From NCBI GenBank assembly GCA_034190875.2, contig CM067355.1:31976335-32040334 (forward strand): 64,000 nucleotides of DNA, given 5' to 3'. A model generated the notes under the pieces. That model did not search any database, was not told the DNA's origin, and worked only from the letters and a program-made list of their open reading frames with translations. The stretch's first letter is position 1. Every line of letters starts with the position of its first letter. The stretch is from Urechis unicinctus. Its lineage: Eukaryota > Annelida > Polychaeta > Xenopneusta > Urechidae. Positions 24,801 through 36,900 of this stretch are shown one piece after another. Both the position numbers and the translations under genes were made by a program.

Positions 24801-26463
24801 AATGGTCTGTGGATTCAGTTGTAAGATCATGCGTTGTAGAATGGTCTGTGGATTCAGTTGTTAGATCATGCGTTGTAGAATGGTCTGTGGATTCAGTTGT
24901 TAGATCATGCGTTGTAGAAGGGTCTGTGGATTCAGTTGTAACATCATGCGTTGTAGAATGGTCTGTGGATTCAGTTGTAAGATCATGCGTTGTAGATGGG
25001 TCCGTGTATTCAGTTGTAAGATCATGCGTTGTAGAAGGGTCTGTGGATTCAGTTGTTAGATCATGCGTTGCAGAATGGTCTGTGGATTCAGTTGTTAGAT
25101 CATGCGTTGTAGAATGGTCCGTGGATTCAGTTGTAAAATCATGCGTTGTAGAAGGGAATGTGGATTCAGTTGTACGATCATTCGTTGTAGAAGGGTTCGT
25201 GGATTCAGTTGTAAAATTGTCCGTTGTAGAAGTGTATGTGGATTCAGTTGTAAGATAGTCTGGTGTAGAAGGGTCCGTGGATTCAGTGGTTATGTCATCC
25301 GGTGTTGAAGGGTCTGTTGATTCAGTTGTAAGATCGTGCGTTGTAGAAGTGTCTGTGGATTCAATTGTCAGATAATGCGTTGTCGAATGGTCTGTGGATT
25401 CAGTTGTAAGATCATGCGTTGTAGAATGGTCTGTGGTTTCAGTTGTAAAATCATGCGTTGTAGAATGGTCTGTGGATTCAGTTGTTAGATCATGCGTTAT
25501 AGAAGGGTCTGTGGATTCAGTTGTAAGTTCATGCGTTGTAGAAGGGTCTGTGGATTCAGTTGTTAGATCATGCGTTGCAGAATGGTCTGTGGATTCAGTT
25601 GTTAGATCATGCGTTGTAGAATGGTCCGTGGATTCAGTTGTACGATCATTCGTTGTAGAAGGGTCCTTGGATTCAGTTGTAGAGTAGGTTTGTTCCGAGG
25701 CTATGATTGGAAGTATATTCCACTGTGATGTTCTATGCCGATCATCAATGCCTAATTCCTCCTGCACAACCAAGTCGCTGGCGTTCTTGAAATCCTGACG
25801 CATTATGGTGGGATATTCCATAAAATCGCTCAACCGATTATTACCCTTGCGTGCCGTGTCTCCGGAACGCACCAGGGACATCAATCCTGAAAGCAAAGCA
25901 AGCTCTTTGAGGGAGTCTATAACTAGTCCCTGAATGGGTCACATAACACAGACGAAGAGTTTTGGGGATGCGTTGGTTTGGGAGGGGGGGGGGCTGAGTG
26001 CGGAGAAGTCAATGAATTTACAAGATGACAAATATATCAAAATATAGCGATGAAATCTGTCGAACCAGGAGTATTTGTATCTATCATATCGATAGTAATG
26101 ATGAATGTTTTATTTCATATAAGGCGCGAGCGCTTGAAAAATAGTGATAACAGAACGGAGTTTGAACCCATGACTAGTCACCGGCAAACCAAGAAACCGC
26201 CATCACGATGATAGCACGCCATATATTTCCATAAATCCAATACATTCCGCAATGTTTGTACTTACTTTCTTTGAATTACACAATCGTCTCCAAATATATA
26301 AAATGCACCCCCTCCCACAACCACGCGAGCATGTAAATTTCTGTGTGAAATAACCATGTTAACGCTATTGTATTTTTACTTCAACCACCAATTCGACACC
26401 ACAATTGAAAACATGGTTATACCCACCGATTGCAATGAGGAATAACCACCTCAAACTCGCCAT
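18729..26463 (-). CDS. Transmembrane mucin-like protein A (SEA domain, 13-residue repeats)
   Basis: Nine exons rebuilt by hand: 26427-26463, 21858-25886, 21615-21721, 21284-21342, 20785-21176, 20463-20622, 19430-19606, 19137-19275 and 18729-18878. They join without frame conflict to 1749 codons plus stop. Order in the protein: signal peptide (MASLRWLFLIAIG), unique segment to about residue 80, Ser/Thr repeats of TTESTDPSTTHDL to about 1280, a Pro/Thr-rich stem, SEA-type domain (about 1360-1540, with an internal 16-residue repeat), ten-cysteine EGF-like module, membrane helix (about 1613-1636), and a 113-residue tail with YLSL and DYLSD motifs. Membrane mucins of this plan form heavily O-glycosylated surface coats; that role is inferred from architecture. 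Gene B at 27850-39317 has the same plan and exon order. No transcript evidence is available here. Confidence 0.85.
19137..19275 (-). CDS. Gene A exon 8: cytoplasmic tail
   Basis: 139 bp. The acceptor CGTAAAG|T has a weak pyrimidine tract but is the only one that keeps phase. The donor is GAG|GTAAGA. It encodes VEGEYLSLDNMTSNGAEMSP then RPDYLPSK; YLSL fits a YxxPhi sorting motif. Confidence 0.72.
19430..19606 (-). CDS. Gene A exon 7: membrane helix
   Basis: 177 bp, the same length as gene B exon 7. The acceptor is TGCTGCAG|A and the donor GGCAG|GTGTGT. It encodes CQSAYLPIVFTETC, the helix TIIISVSGVAAFILIIIVAV, and the basic stop-transfer RVLRNRKSKRK. Confidence 0.87.
19800..20340. repeat. Intronic minisatellite with GGTACC units
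   Basis: Degenerate tandem units of about 30-36 bp (CAGGTACCAACTGAGCGAAT and variants) in the intron between gene A exons 6 and 7. A run of 16 G lies just beyond, at 20341-20356. Confidence 0.85.
20463..20622 (-). CDS. Gene A exon 6: cysteine-rich EGF-like module
   Basis: 160 bp. The acceptor is GTTTCAG|AG and the donor GCAG|GTGAGA. Eight cysteines lie here and two more follow at the start of exon 7. The combined spacing is C-5-C-2-C-2-C-8-C-3-C-8-C-9-C-1-C-12-C, identical to gene B. The final C-x-C..C resembles the end of an EGF fold, which in vertebrate membrane mucins flanks the SEA domain. Confidence 0.85.
20785..21176 (-). CDS. Gene A exon 5: SEA core with four 16-residue repeats
   Basis: 392 bp. 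The acceptor is GTGCAG|T and the donor GAAA|GTAAGT. VKESLEQY is followed by four copies of a 16-residue unit (NNRKQSGGYSPDTFLV and variants), then CYYLAIFDIREVNDHF and the rest of the SEA fold. Without three of the copies the exon would be 248 bp, close to the 260 bp of gene B. The G-S-V-V-V-like cleavage motif expected here is absent. Confidence 0.78.
20965..21156. repeat. Four in-frame 48-bp tandem repeats in a coding exon
   Basis: Unit (plus strand) starts CACGAGAAAGGTGTCAG and ends TTCCTGTTGTT. Four copies: the two nearest the start of the exon are nearly identical and the last is the most diverged. On the coding strand each unit contains a short pyrimidine run and AACAACAG|G, a possible 3' splice site in the same phase as the main acceptor. 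Confidence 0.92.
21284..21342 (-). CDS. Gene A exon 4: SEA helix and PGY motif
   Basis: 59 bp, the same length as gene B exon 4. The acceptor is ATTCCAG|CTC and the donor AC|GTAATA. It encodes LENAFADTPGYSAITLMNI, matching the F/Y-x-x-x-P-G-Y/F stretch of SEA domains. Confidence 0.8.
21615..21721 (-). CDS. Gene A exon 3: start of SEA domain
   Basis: 107 bp. The acceptor is TTCTCAG|GT and the donor GTG|GTTAGC. It encodes NATLDVPSSLGFQGSAEDLK followed by DENITAEIEQDVTKV. Gene B has the related TLNMSSSLRLNGTWGGDDLE at the same place. Confidence 0.75.
21858..25886 (-). CDS. Gene A exon 2: 39-bp repeat mucin array
   Basis: 4029 bp open throughout. The acceptor is GCTTTCAG|GA and the donor CTAG|GTAGGT. 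It starts with a unique segment (GLMSLVRSGDTARKGNNRLS), then more than 90 tandem 13-residue units of TTESTDPSTTHDL or TTESTDHSTTHDL, and closes with SPTTSPPTPPPMMDPVLG. The Ser/Thr content suits dense O-glycosylation. No frameshift is seen over the whole array, which argues that it is under coding constraint. Confidence 0.9.
22090..25690. repeat. 39-bp tandem array with higher-order structure
   Basis: Plus-strand unit GTTGTAGAAGGGTCTGTGGA then TTCAGTTGTTAGATCATGC. Rare variants recur at fixed distances: TTCGTGCATTCAG near 22740 and 23520, and AATCGNTGTAGAAG near 22801 and 23581, both exactly 780 bp (20 units) apart. This shows block duplication on top of single-unit repeats. It corresponds to the mucin array of gene A. 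Confidence 0.95.
26427..26463 (-). CDS. Gene A exon 1: start and signal peptide
   Basis: ATG at 26463. It encodes MASLRWLFLIAIG, a positively charged then hydrophobic start typical of a secretory signal. The donor CG|GTGGGT was chosen because it ends in phase 1, which exon 2 requires; the nearby GTATAA would shift the frame. Confidence 0.75.
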
Positions 26464-27140
26464 GATGTTACTCGCCCGGTGCGTGTTCACGTATTGAACT
26501 CATTGCCTTAAAGCTCTAGCTACATATCTTATTCAAGTCCTAGTGGATATTTTTTCGATTGTCAATCGTGAGGATTGTGTGGGTGTTTTTATGTATTGTT
26601 TCTGTGTGTTGGGTGTGTAGGATTTGAAGTCGGACGAGCTACTCATGCGGTGAAGAAACCGCCTTCTGTTCACTCAGAGTCTTCTAGTTTCGGTTGATAA
26701 GAAGAAGTAAGGTGACATGATATACTGGCTAACGTTGTCAGGCTCTTGTACACTTGATGAGCTGATAAGCCCTCCAGGTAGTACATTACACATTCCGTCA
26801 GTTTGGCAGCGCTTGACAAACTAAACTGTTCCTCACAAATCGTATATGACCTACGTCAGATCACGTCACCAGGCAACCTTGCGAGGCTAGAAATACAGGA
26901 AGTGCTCCCTATCAATGTTCATTGTAGCGCGGGATCAAAGGTACACAACTATGTGACGAAGCACTGACTGTGTAACGAGTCGATCAAAAATACATGAATG
27001 TACGGTAGTGCTTGTGTACATAGCTCAGTAGAGTTAGTTGAAAATCATTAAGTGCAATCGCATTCTGATGCACCGCTTCAAAAATATGTGTCAAAATATA
27101 TTTCAATGACCGCATGTACCGGTGTATACAAATCAAACAT
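26464..27140. promoter_or_regulatory. Upstream region of gene A with X-box-like and CRE-like sites
   Basis: At 26865-26877 GTCACC-A-GGCAAC fits the RFX X-box pattern GTNRCC-N-RGYAAC. Two CGTCA half-sites (26854-26858 and 26864-26868) overlap or precede it. They lie about 400 bp before the gene A start codon. Function is inferred from motif shape only. Nothing else is recognised in this stretch. Confidence 0.3.
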
Positions 27141-27149
27141 TCAAACACG

Positions 27150-27316
<167 letters not shown>

Positions 27317-27849
27317 CATGTACTGTTTATCAATATATCTTTGCATCATCAGTTGTGTTAGGCGGCTTGTAACAGCTGAGCTAGTTGTTCTTTTGTAAAA
27401 CAAAAGTGTGATATGCGTGGCCTGCACGTGGACATAAAACGAGTCGGTCAGAACAAATTCAATCCCGATGTCAAGTGGTGGTATCTTATGGGATGATCTA
27501 TCAGCGTAACCCCCAACACAGGTATGACAAGACAAGGACATGGTATCGCAGTGATAACAAGGCAATCAGCCGACACTGGTTTCTATCAGTCAATGTTATC
27601 ACAGAAACACGGGTGCAACATACACTATCATCCTACAAACCGCTTGAAAGCAGAACCTTCGAAACACATCAGTATAGCAGGACTTTGAAACGTCGGTTGA
27701 AGATTAACACAATGCCAATAACCCATCCTATGCGCCTGAAATGTGACGTCGCTATGTTAACCGCAGAAGCTTGACGGCGAGTTATATATGTTTTTGTGCC
27801 GTCGTCCTGATCATAACCATGGTGACGCAGTGGGCGGTGTCGGTTTCAA

Positions 27850-27960
27850 CTATAGATGGGTAGTGACGTCCATATCCACAGCTATTTCTTCCAGTCTTTG
27901 CCCTCCTCTCCGGTCGCCTCCCCTAACCCTTGATGAGTCGGACAGGTAGGCTGGGAATTC
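27850..27960 (-). CDS. Gene B exon 9: tail end and stop
   Basis: 111 bp. The acceptor is TTTGCTCAG|GAA. It encodes EFPAYLSDSSRVRGGDRRGG and ends MDVTTHL then TAG. YLSD followed by Ser/Thr is shared with gene A exon 9 (DYLSDTT), the most conserved tail motif of the pair. Confidence 0.82.
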   Translation of the reverse strand, partial: EFPAYLSDSSRVRGGDRRGGQRLEEIAVDMDVTTHL

Positions 27961-30900
27961 CTGAGCAAAGACAGTCTCTATCATAGTAACGGCATATTAT
28001 CAGAAAGTGGTGCATGGTCGTGAAAATACATCTTGAGGACCAAATTTATGAATGGCCTTATTAATTACTCGATGCTTGCTGTATTATAATGTAGTTAAAA
28101 CCTCCAATCGACCCTTTGGACTCTTCAAGACCAATGTCCTTTGGACTCATCAAGACCAATGTCTACACAACTCATGGCAGACTGTAATTACGTGAGACCT
28201 ACCGCCGGGCCATCATTGTCGTCGTTTGTTTCGCCCATAGAGACCGAAGAGTAATTGTCATTGTACAAATAAGCTGTATTATGATGGTAGTGATACTCCT
28301 GCAGTTCATCGCGACTTCGTGGTATCTGCTGGAAACCCGCTTCACTGAAATTAAACATGTATGTGTGTTATAGGTAATTAGCATATAAAGCCAGGTGTTT
28401 GTAAATAGAATAGAATAAACCGAATAATATAAGCGTCTCTTCGATAGTATTATACTGAAAGAGACGTATTTCTCCCCGTGACAATACCACAGGAACCTCT
28501 CATAACAACTTAATAAATTTGGAGCACATAGAGGCGAATAGACTGATGAAAAGATATCCGTCGATAGATACCGTCTTTATGGCCCAATGCTGCGGACTTT
28601 GAGTTGATCACCAGTTGTTGTTGTTTTCGGTTTTTTACATGCGTTATATAAAACAAGTGCCCACTCCACGAACCAGCCACCAACCTGCTATCTTCAAATG
28701 GCGCGCTTCCTTTCTTCTTTCGCTTCCGGTACAGCAGCACGCCGAGCAGTGTGATGGAGATGCTGAGGAGGCCCCCTCCGAGGCCCACTGTGAGGCCTAT
28801 GATGACGTCTTTATGGGTACACGATGTGGTGTGTGCTATTGGCAGGTAGGACTCCTGGCAGCTGTAAAACAACGCTTCTCCTTAGACATCATATCAAAGG
28901 TCACCTCTTCATGGCGATGTATGAGGAGGAGAAACTAGCGTCGATACTTCAACACCACTTACTTGCTCGACGGGATATTATTGTGTACATTTATAAATAA
29001 TTCAAGGATATTGCTATCATATATATTCGTTTTACTTAAAATCCGAACATGTAACATCCTTTATATTGACAGCCAATATTAAGCTGTGGACATGACCGAG
29101 GTTTATAAAACATAATATAAGAATATTACACGCATCCCTGGAACTTGCCATCGACCACGTGACATTGTCTATGCTCTCTGTCGTAGTCACAGCGAATATG
29201 ACACAAGGCGGTCAGCTCACGACCAGCACATACGTAACACGGTTGACAGGCAGTTGGGCGGTCACAGATGTTACCGGTCAGGTTACGAACTCTTTCCGCT
29301 GGCACATACAACACAGAGTGCGAATGAGTGGAAGAAACACTGGACTCATCGAAACTAAAGCATGCAATTCTTCATTGTGACTGTCAACACTCGTATGAGG
29401 AGCTCGAGAGGCAAGTGGCGATCTGATAGAAACATTAGATGGTGCTGCAGCCCAAACACTTGCCCTACAACTACAATTTTGAATTATTGATGCTTTTTAA
29501 CTGCAATTACTCTTGCGGATTATATGTAGTTTTGACATCGGTAATGCACTACTGTTCTCTGCAGGAAAGGATCGGTCCACTTTATCCGACCATACACACA
29601 CTTCAGTATAGTAAGGAATATATGCTACTACCATAGTGAAGCTTGAAGGCTATAGTTTTATTAAGCAACTTCATTTTGTCAATCACTGATTTCCTTCCTG
29701 ATGATATGAAGTCACGGTTGTTTGAATGCAGGAATTTGTTATGAAATATTGTATCAAAACAACTCACCTTCCAATTCTAATTCAGCTTTCACTACAGTAT
29801 CGATGTAATCGGCATCAATAACACGATCTCCCGTTAACTTGCCTTTCAGAGATTCAATACTCGTGTTGGATATTGTTGTGAACAGGTCATCGATAGAACC
29901 AAATGCATCGCTAACTTCTTCAAGGTCGTAGGTGACCGTGTAGTTGACAACGACACTTTTTCCTTCTTCCAGTTGATCTTCGACCTCTTCCATATGACCT
30001 CCGACCTCATTATGTACTTTTAAGTAGCTGTAAATGTATGAGGTAAAACGAGCATAACATCAGAATTGGAACGGGTTTCATTGATGACGATATGGTGATA
30101 AGGTGGTATGGCTTGAGTTGTACTCTGAATGACAAGGCGAGGGCATTTTATTCGTACCCTCATCAAGCAGCCCACTATACACCAGTAAGCTCTGTATCTT
30201 TTAGTGTTTGACCGCCCCTGTGGTAGAATAGAATAATTTTCGTGCTTCAATTGTAATTGTAAACGCTTTGTAGAGTTATTTCGTCTACCATTATCTTACA
30301 CATTAGGTGGATTTGCCGATTTCGCGCAGTTTTTGCTTTTTTTCGACTTCTGTGGTTTCTGGAAAATGGTGTAAAGTGGGTTGTTTGGTTGGTGTAAATT
30401 GGAGGGGTGAGGGGGTGGTATTTGTATAGTGGGGTGATTGGTTGGTGTTAAGTGAGGGGTGGGTGGTTGGTTTATAGTGGGTGGGTATCTGGTATAAAGT
30501 GGGGTGGATGGTTGGTGTAAAGTGGGGTGGCAGGTTGGTGTAAATGTGGGGGGTGCGGGTGGTTTGTGTGTGTGGGGTTGTGGGTTTGTGTTAAGTGGGG
30601 TGATTGGTTGGTGTAATGTGGAGTGGGTGGTTGGTTGGTGTAAAGGGGGGGGGGGGTGTTTGGTGTAAAGTGTGTGTGTGTGAGGGGAGGTGGTTTGTAA
30701 AAAGTAGGGTGGTTGGTTGGTGTAAAATGGGGATGGGAGTGGTTGGTGTAAAGTGGGGTTGGTGGTTGGTGTATATTCGGTTGGTGGATGGTGTAAAGTG
30801 GGCGGGTGGTTGGTGGGTTGGTGTATACTGGGGCGGGTGGTTGGTGGATATTGAGTGGGTGTGTGGTTGGTGTATAGTGAGTGGTTGGTTGGTGTATAGT

Positions 30901-33900
30901 GGGTGGGTGGGTTGTTGTATAATGGAGTGGGTAGTTGTTGTATAATGGGGTGGGTTGTTGGTGTATTGTGCGATGGGTGGTTGGTGTATAGTGAGATGCT
31001 ATATGAGGAAGCTAAATATTGCTATTTAAAATGTGAAGTTGATAATATGCGCTTTAGATTGTGATGGAGACCTTTTCGTTAAAGACAGTGTCCATCAAAT
31101 AAACTCAACGTAAAATGACCTGATGTGCTAAATGTGGAACTCCACCCCCCCCCCCCCTCCCCCCACTTCTACCCACCCTCTCTCTTTCCGCCCCTCTCAC
31201 TCAGACAGTTACACTCCTTACTTTATACAGTACACACATCCAGCTGAACAGAATATTACCTTGTAGGGGTTACATTCACATACCGGTATCCCGGGATCGG
31301 TGCGTATGCCTCGTTTAACTGCAACAAAAGGTTACATTTTGAATATCCCTTTGCTCCAATTCTTGCCCCACAAGTGCATATTTCTTCTATTTCATATTAA
31401 ATATTGCATGCCTTGTTGAGGGTAACACTCAAGGGGTGACTGCGTACAAAACAGTGCGATATATGTTTACTCTGTCTAATGTATTGAGGGTCGCTTGTTG
31501 GTGCTAGACATTATATTTTTACCGATACGATCAGGTTATCCTCCAAATCATCCCCGCCCCATGTGCCATTCAACCGAAGTGACGAGGACATGTTCAGTGT
31601 CTCCCCTCCTATATGTACAAATAAGCATGTAAGCAGACAGACAGTGAATTGGCAATAAGGTGGCGTAAACAATGATCCAATTGATTATCCACATCATTAT
31701 CATTAAGGTATTCAGGATGGGAAGAATGTTGAAACAGTGTTCCTGACGCCAGGTGATTGATAAGGTTTGGACAGCATTATTGTCATCCTCTGTTGCTTAC
31801 CCAAATCTGGTTTGTGAGTCGGAGGTGGAATTTTTGGGAGCGCTTGTGTTGTTAACGGTTCTGTCGAAGTCGGAGCAGTTGTTGATTGTTCAGTTGTTAT
31901 TGCTGTGCTGCTTGGTGACGATGGGAACTCGGCTCCTGTGGTGAAGGATTGTTCAGTTGTTATTGCTGTTCTGCTTGATGACGGTGGGAACTCGGCTCCT
32001 GTGGTGAAGGATTGTTCAGTTGTTATTGCTGTGCTGCTTGGTGACGGTGGAACTCAGCTCCTGTGGTGAAGGCTTGTTCATTGCTGCTGCTTGGTGATAG
32101 GCTCCTGTGGTGAGCTAGTTGTACCGCGTCAATATATTTGAGGTAATATCTGCCGAGACACCGCCCGCTGATGTTGTTGCATTCGTTTCAGACGTTGATC
32201 CTGTGGTGACATCAAGAGTTGTAGTTAAATCCGGTGATGTTTGTGACGTCCTTTCAGGAGTGATTTCGACTTCCGAAGTTGATATATTTGTCGACCCTTC
32301 CGGGGTCATTTCAGTCGAGATATCCAGCACCAAAGTTGTGGTTTCCATTAATATGCCAGAGGTGGATTCGCTTGAGTTAAGGTCGACAGTCGTTAAATCC
32401 GGTAATACATTTGAAGTGGATTCAGAATCCGTTTTTGATTCTGCGGCCGACGTGGTCAAATCCGTGATTACATATGACGTTGTATCAGCATGAAAGTCCG
32501 TCGTTGTCATATATGTAACAGCTACAGAAGTAGTGTCTGTGGCAAATGTGGTTAATATATTCCGCTCTGAAGTTGTTCCAGATTCTATCGTCGATTTGAT
32601 TACTACTGAGGACAAATCTGTGAATCTTACAGATGTGATTTCGCTATCTGAAGTAGTGTCAGATTCATTGGCGAACTCAGGGTATGAAGTTGCTAAGTCT
32701 GTCGACGTTTCAGATGCTGGTGTGAATTCAGGGTCCGAAGTTGTTAACCTTGTCGACGATTCGTCTGTAGTGTTGGATTCAGATGTTAATCCAGAGACGG
32801 AAGTTGTTAAATCTGTCGACGTTTCGGCTGTGGTGATGGATTCAGCTGTGAATTCAGGGTCTAAAGTTGGAAAATCTGTCAACGTTTCGGCTGTGGTGAT
32901 GGATTCAGTTGTGAATTCAAGGTGGGAAGTTGTTAAATCTGTCAACGTTTCGTCTGTAGTGTTGGATTCAGCTGGGGATTCAGGGTCGGAGTTGTTGAAT
33001 CTGTCGACTTTTCGTCTGTAGTGTTGATTTGGATTTCAGTTGTCGGTTTCGTCTGTAGTCAGGGATTCGGAAGGGTCGGAAGTTGTTGAATCTGTCGACG
33101 TTTCGTCTGTAGTGTTGGATCCAGTTGAGGATTCAGGGTCGGAAGTTGTTGAATCTGTCGACGTTTCGTCTGTAGTGTTGGATTCAGTTGAGGATTCAGG
33201 GTCGGAAGTTGTTGAATCTGTCGACGTTTCGTCTGTAGTGTTGGATTCAGTTGGGATTCAGGGTCGGAAGTTTGTTGAATCTGTCGAATCTGTAGTGTTG
33301 GATTCAGTTGCGGATTCAGGGTCGGAAGTTGTTGAATCTGTCGACGTTTCGTCAGTTGTTGGGGATTCAGGGTCGGGGAAGTTGTTGAATCTGTCGACGT
33401 TTCGTCTGTAGTGTAGGATTCAGTTGTGAATTCCGGGTCTGAAGTTGTTGAATCTGTCGACGTTTCGGACCATTCGGCTGTGGTGATAGATTCAGTTGTG
33501 AATTCCGGGGTCTGAAGTTGTTGAATCTGTCGACCATTCGGCTGTGGTGATAGATTCAGATTTGTGAATTCCGGGTCTGAAGTTGTTGAATCTGTCGACG
33601 TTTCGGCTGTGGTGATAGATTCAGTTGTGAATTCCGGGTCTGAAGTTGTTGAATCTGTCGACATTTCGGCTGTGGTGATAGATTCAGTTGTGAATTCCGG
33701 GTCTGAAGTTGTTGAATCTGTCGACATTTCGGCTGTGGTGATAGATTCAGTTGTGAATTCCGGGTCTGAAGTTGTTAAATCTGTCGACATTTCGGCTGTG
33801 GTGATAGATTCAGTTGTGAATTCCGGGTCTGAAGTTGTTGAATCTGTCGACATTTCGGCTGTGGTGATAGATTCAGTTGTGAATTCCGGGTCTGAAGTTG

Positions 33901-36900
33901 TTAAATCTGTCGACCATTCGGCTGTGGTGATAGATTCAGTTGTGAATTCCGGGTCTGAAGTTGTTGAATCTGTCGACGTTTCGGCTGTGGTGATAGATTC
34001 AGTTGTGGATTCAGGGTCGGAAGTTGTTGAATCTGTCGACGTTTCGTCTGTTGTGTTGGATTCAGTTGAGGATTCAGGGTCGGAAGTTGTTGAATCTGTC
34101 GACGTTTCGTCTGTAGTGTTTGATCCAGTTGAGGATTCAGGGTCGTAAGTTGTTGAATCTGTCGACGTTTCGTCTGTGTGTTGGTGTTGGATTTCAGTTG
34201 TGGATTCAGGGTCGGAAGTTGTTGATTTGTTGAATCTGTCGACGTTTCGTCTGTAGTGTTGGATTCAGTTGGGATTCAGGGTCGGAAGTTGTTGAATCTG
34301 TCGACGTTTCGTCTGTAGTGTTGGATTCAGTTGTGGATTCAGGGTCGGAAGTTGTTGAATCTGTCGACGTTTCGTCTGTAGTGTTGGATTCAGTTGGATT
34401 CAGGGTCGGAAGTTGTTGAATCTGTCGACGTTTCGGCTGTGGTGTAGATTCAGTTGTGATTCAGGGTCTGAAGTTGTTGAATCTGTCGACGTTTCGTCTG
34501 GAAGTGTTGGATGTCAGTTTGTCGTGGATTCGGAGATTCCGGGTCTGAAGTTGTTGAATTTGTCGACATTTCGGCTGTGGTTAGATTCAGTTGTGAATTC
34601 CGGGTCTGAAGTTGTTGAATCTGTCGACATTTCGGCTGTGTGTGATAGATTCAGTTGTTGTCGAATTCTGTAGTGTTGGATTCAGGGTCTGAAGTTGTTG
34701 AATCTGTCGACGTTTCGTCTGTAGTGTTGGATTCAGTTGGGGATTCAGGGTCGGAAGTTGTTGAATCTGTCGACGTTTCGTCTGTGTGTGTTGGATTCAG
34801 TTGGGATTCAGGGTCGGAAGTTGTTGAATCTGTCGACGTTTCGTCTGTGGTGTGTTGGATTCAGTTGGGGATTCCGGGTCGGAAGTTGTTGAATCTGTCG
34901 ACGTTTCTGTCGACGTTTCGTCTGTAGTGAATTGGATTCAGTTGTGATAGATTCAGGGTCGGGGAAGTTGTTGAATCTGTCGACGTTTCGGCTGTGGTGA
35001 TAGATTCAGTTGTGGATTCCGGGTCGGAAGTTGTTGAATCTGTCGACGTTTCGGCTGTGGTGATAGATTCAGTTGTGAATTCGGGTCTGAAGTTTGTTAA
35101 ATCTGTCGACGTTTCGGCTGTGGTGATAGATTCAGTTGTGAATTCCGGGTCTGAAGTTGTTGAATCTGTCGACGTTTCGGCTGTGGTGATAGATTCAGTT
35201 GTGAATTTCGGGTCTGAAGTTGTTGAATCTGTCGACGTTTCGGCTGTGGTGATAGATTCAGTTTTGGATTCCGGGTCTGAAGTTGTTGAATCTGGATTCG
35301 GCTGTGGTGATAGATTCAGTTGAATCTGTCGACGTTTCGTCTGTAGATTGTTGGATCAGTGTGACCATTCGGCTGTGGTGGATTCAGGGTCGGGTCTGAA
35401 GTTGTTGAATCTGTCGACGTTTTCGTCTGTGGTGTAGATTCAGTTGTGAATTCAGGGTCGGAAGTTGTTGAATCTGTCGACGTTTCGTCGTCTGTGGTGT
35501 TGGATTCAGTTTGGGATTCAGGGTCGGAAGTTGTTGAATCTGTCGACGTTTCGTCTGTAGTGTGGATTCAGTTTGGGATTCAGTGTGTGGATTCAGGGTC
35601 AGGGTCGGAAGTTGTTGAATCTGTCGACGTTTCGTCTGTAGTGTTGGATTCAGTTGGGGATTCAGGGTCGGAAGTTGTTGAATCTGTCGAAGTTTGTTGT
35701 AATTCTCAGGGTCGGAAGTTGATCTGTCGACGTTTTCGTCTGTAGTGTTGGATTCAGTTGTGAATTCGGGTCTGAAGTTGTTGAATTTGTCGACATTTCG
35801 GCTGTGGTGATAGATTCAGTTGTGAATTCCGGATCTGAAGTTGTTGAATTTGTCGACATTTCGGCTGTGGTGATAGATTCAGTTGTGAATTCCGGGTCTG
35901 AAGTTGTTGAATCTGTCGACGTTTCGTCTGTAGTGTTGGATTCAGTTGGGGATTCAGGGTCGGAAGTTGTTGAATCTGTCGACGTTTCGTCTGTAGTGTT
36001 GGATCCAGTTGGGGATTCAGGGTCGGAAGTTGTTAAATCTGTCGACGTTTCGTCTGTAGTGTTGGATTCAGTTGTGTGATTCCGGGTCTGAAGTTGTTGA
36101 ATCTGTCGACGTTTCGTCTGTAGTGTTGGATTCAGTTGGGGATTCAGGGTCGGAAGTTGTTGAATCTGTCGACGTTTCGTCTGTAGTGTTGGATTCAGTT
36201 GGGGATTCAGGGTCGGAAGTTGTTGAATCTGTCGACGATTTCGGCTGTGGTGATAGATTCAGTTGTGAATTCCGGATCTGAAGTTGTTGAATTTGTCGAC
36301 ATTTCGGCTGTGGTGATAGATTCAGTTGTGAATTCCGGGTCTGAAGTTGTTGAATCTGTCGACCATTCGGCTGTGGTGATAGATTCAGTTGTGAATTCCG
36401 GGTCGGAAGTTGTTGAATCTGTCGACGTTCGGCTGTGGTGATGGATTCAGTTGTGAATTCCGGGTCTGAAGTTGTTAAATCTGTCGACCATTCGGCTGTG
36501 GTGATAGATTCAGTTGTGAATTCCGGGTCGGAAGTTGTTGAATCTGTCGACGTTTCGTCTGTAGTGTTGGATTCAGTTGTGGATTCAGGGTCGGAAGTTG
36601 TTGAATCTGTCGACGTTTCGTCTGTAGTGTTGGATTCAGTTAGAGATTCAGGGTCGGAAGTTGTTGAATCTGTCGACGTTTCGTCTGTAGTGTTGGATAC
36701 AGTTGTGGATTCAGTTGGAATTCCGGGTCTGAAGTTGTTAAATCTGTCGACGTTTCGGCTGTGTGTGATGGATTCAGTTGTGAATTCAGGGTCTGAAGTT
36801 GAAGTTGTTGAATCTGTCGACTTCGGCTGTGTGTGATGGATTCAGTTGTGGATTCAGGGTCGGAAGTTGTTGAATCTGTCGACGTTTCGTCTGTAGTGTT

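Noticed and set aside
26110-26225. tRNA-derived SINE on the minus strand (GGTTCAAACTCC as B box) in gene A intron 1
   Set aside because: Only the B-box-like motif is clear; the A box and body could not be supported.
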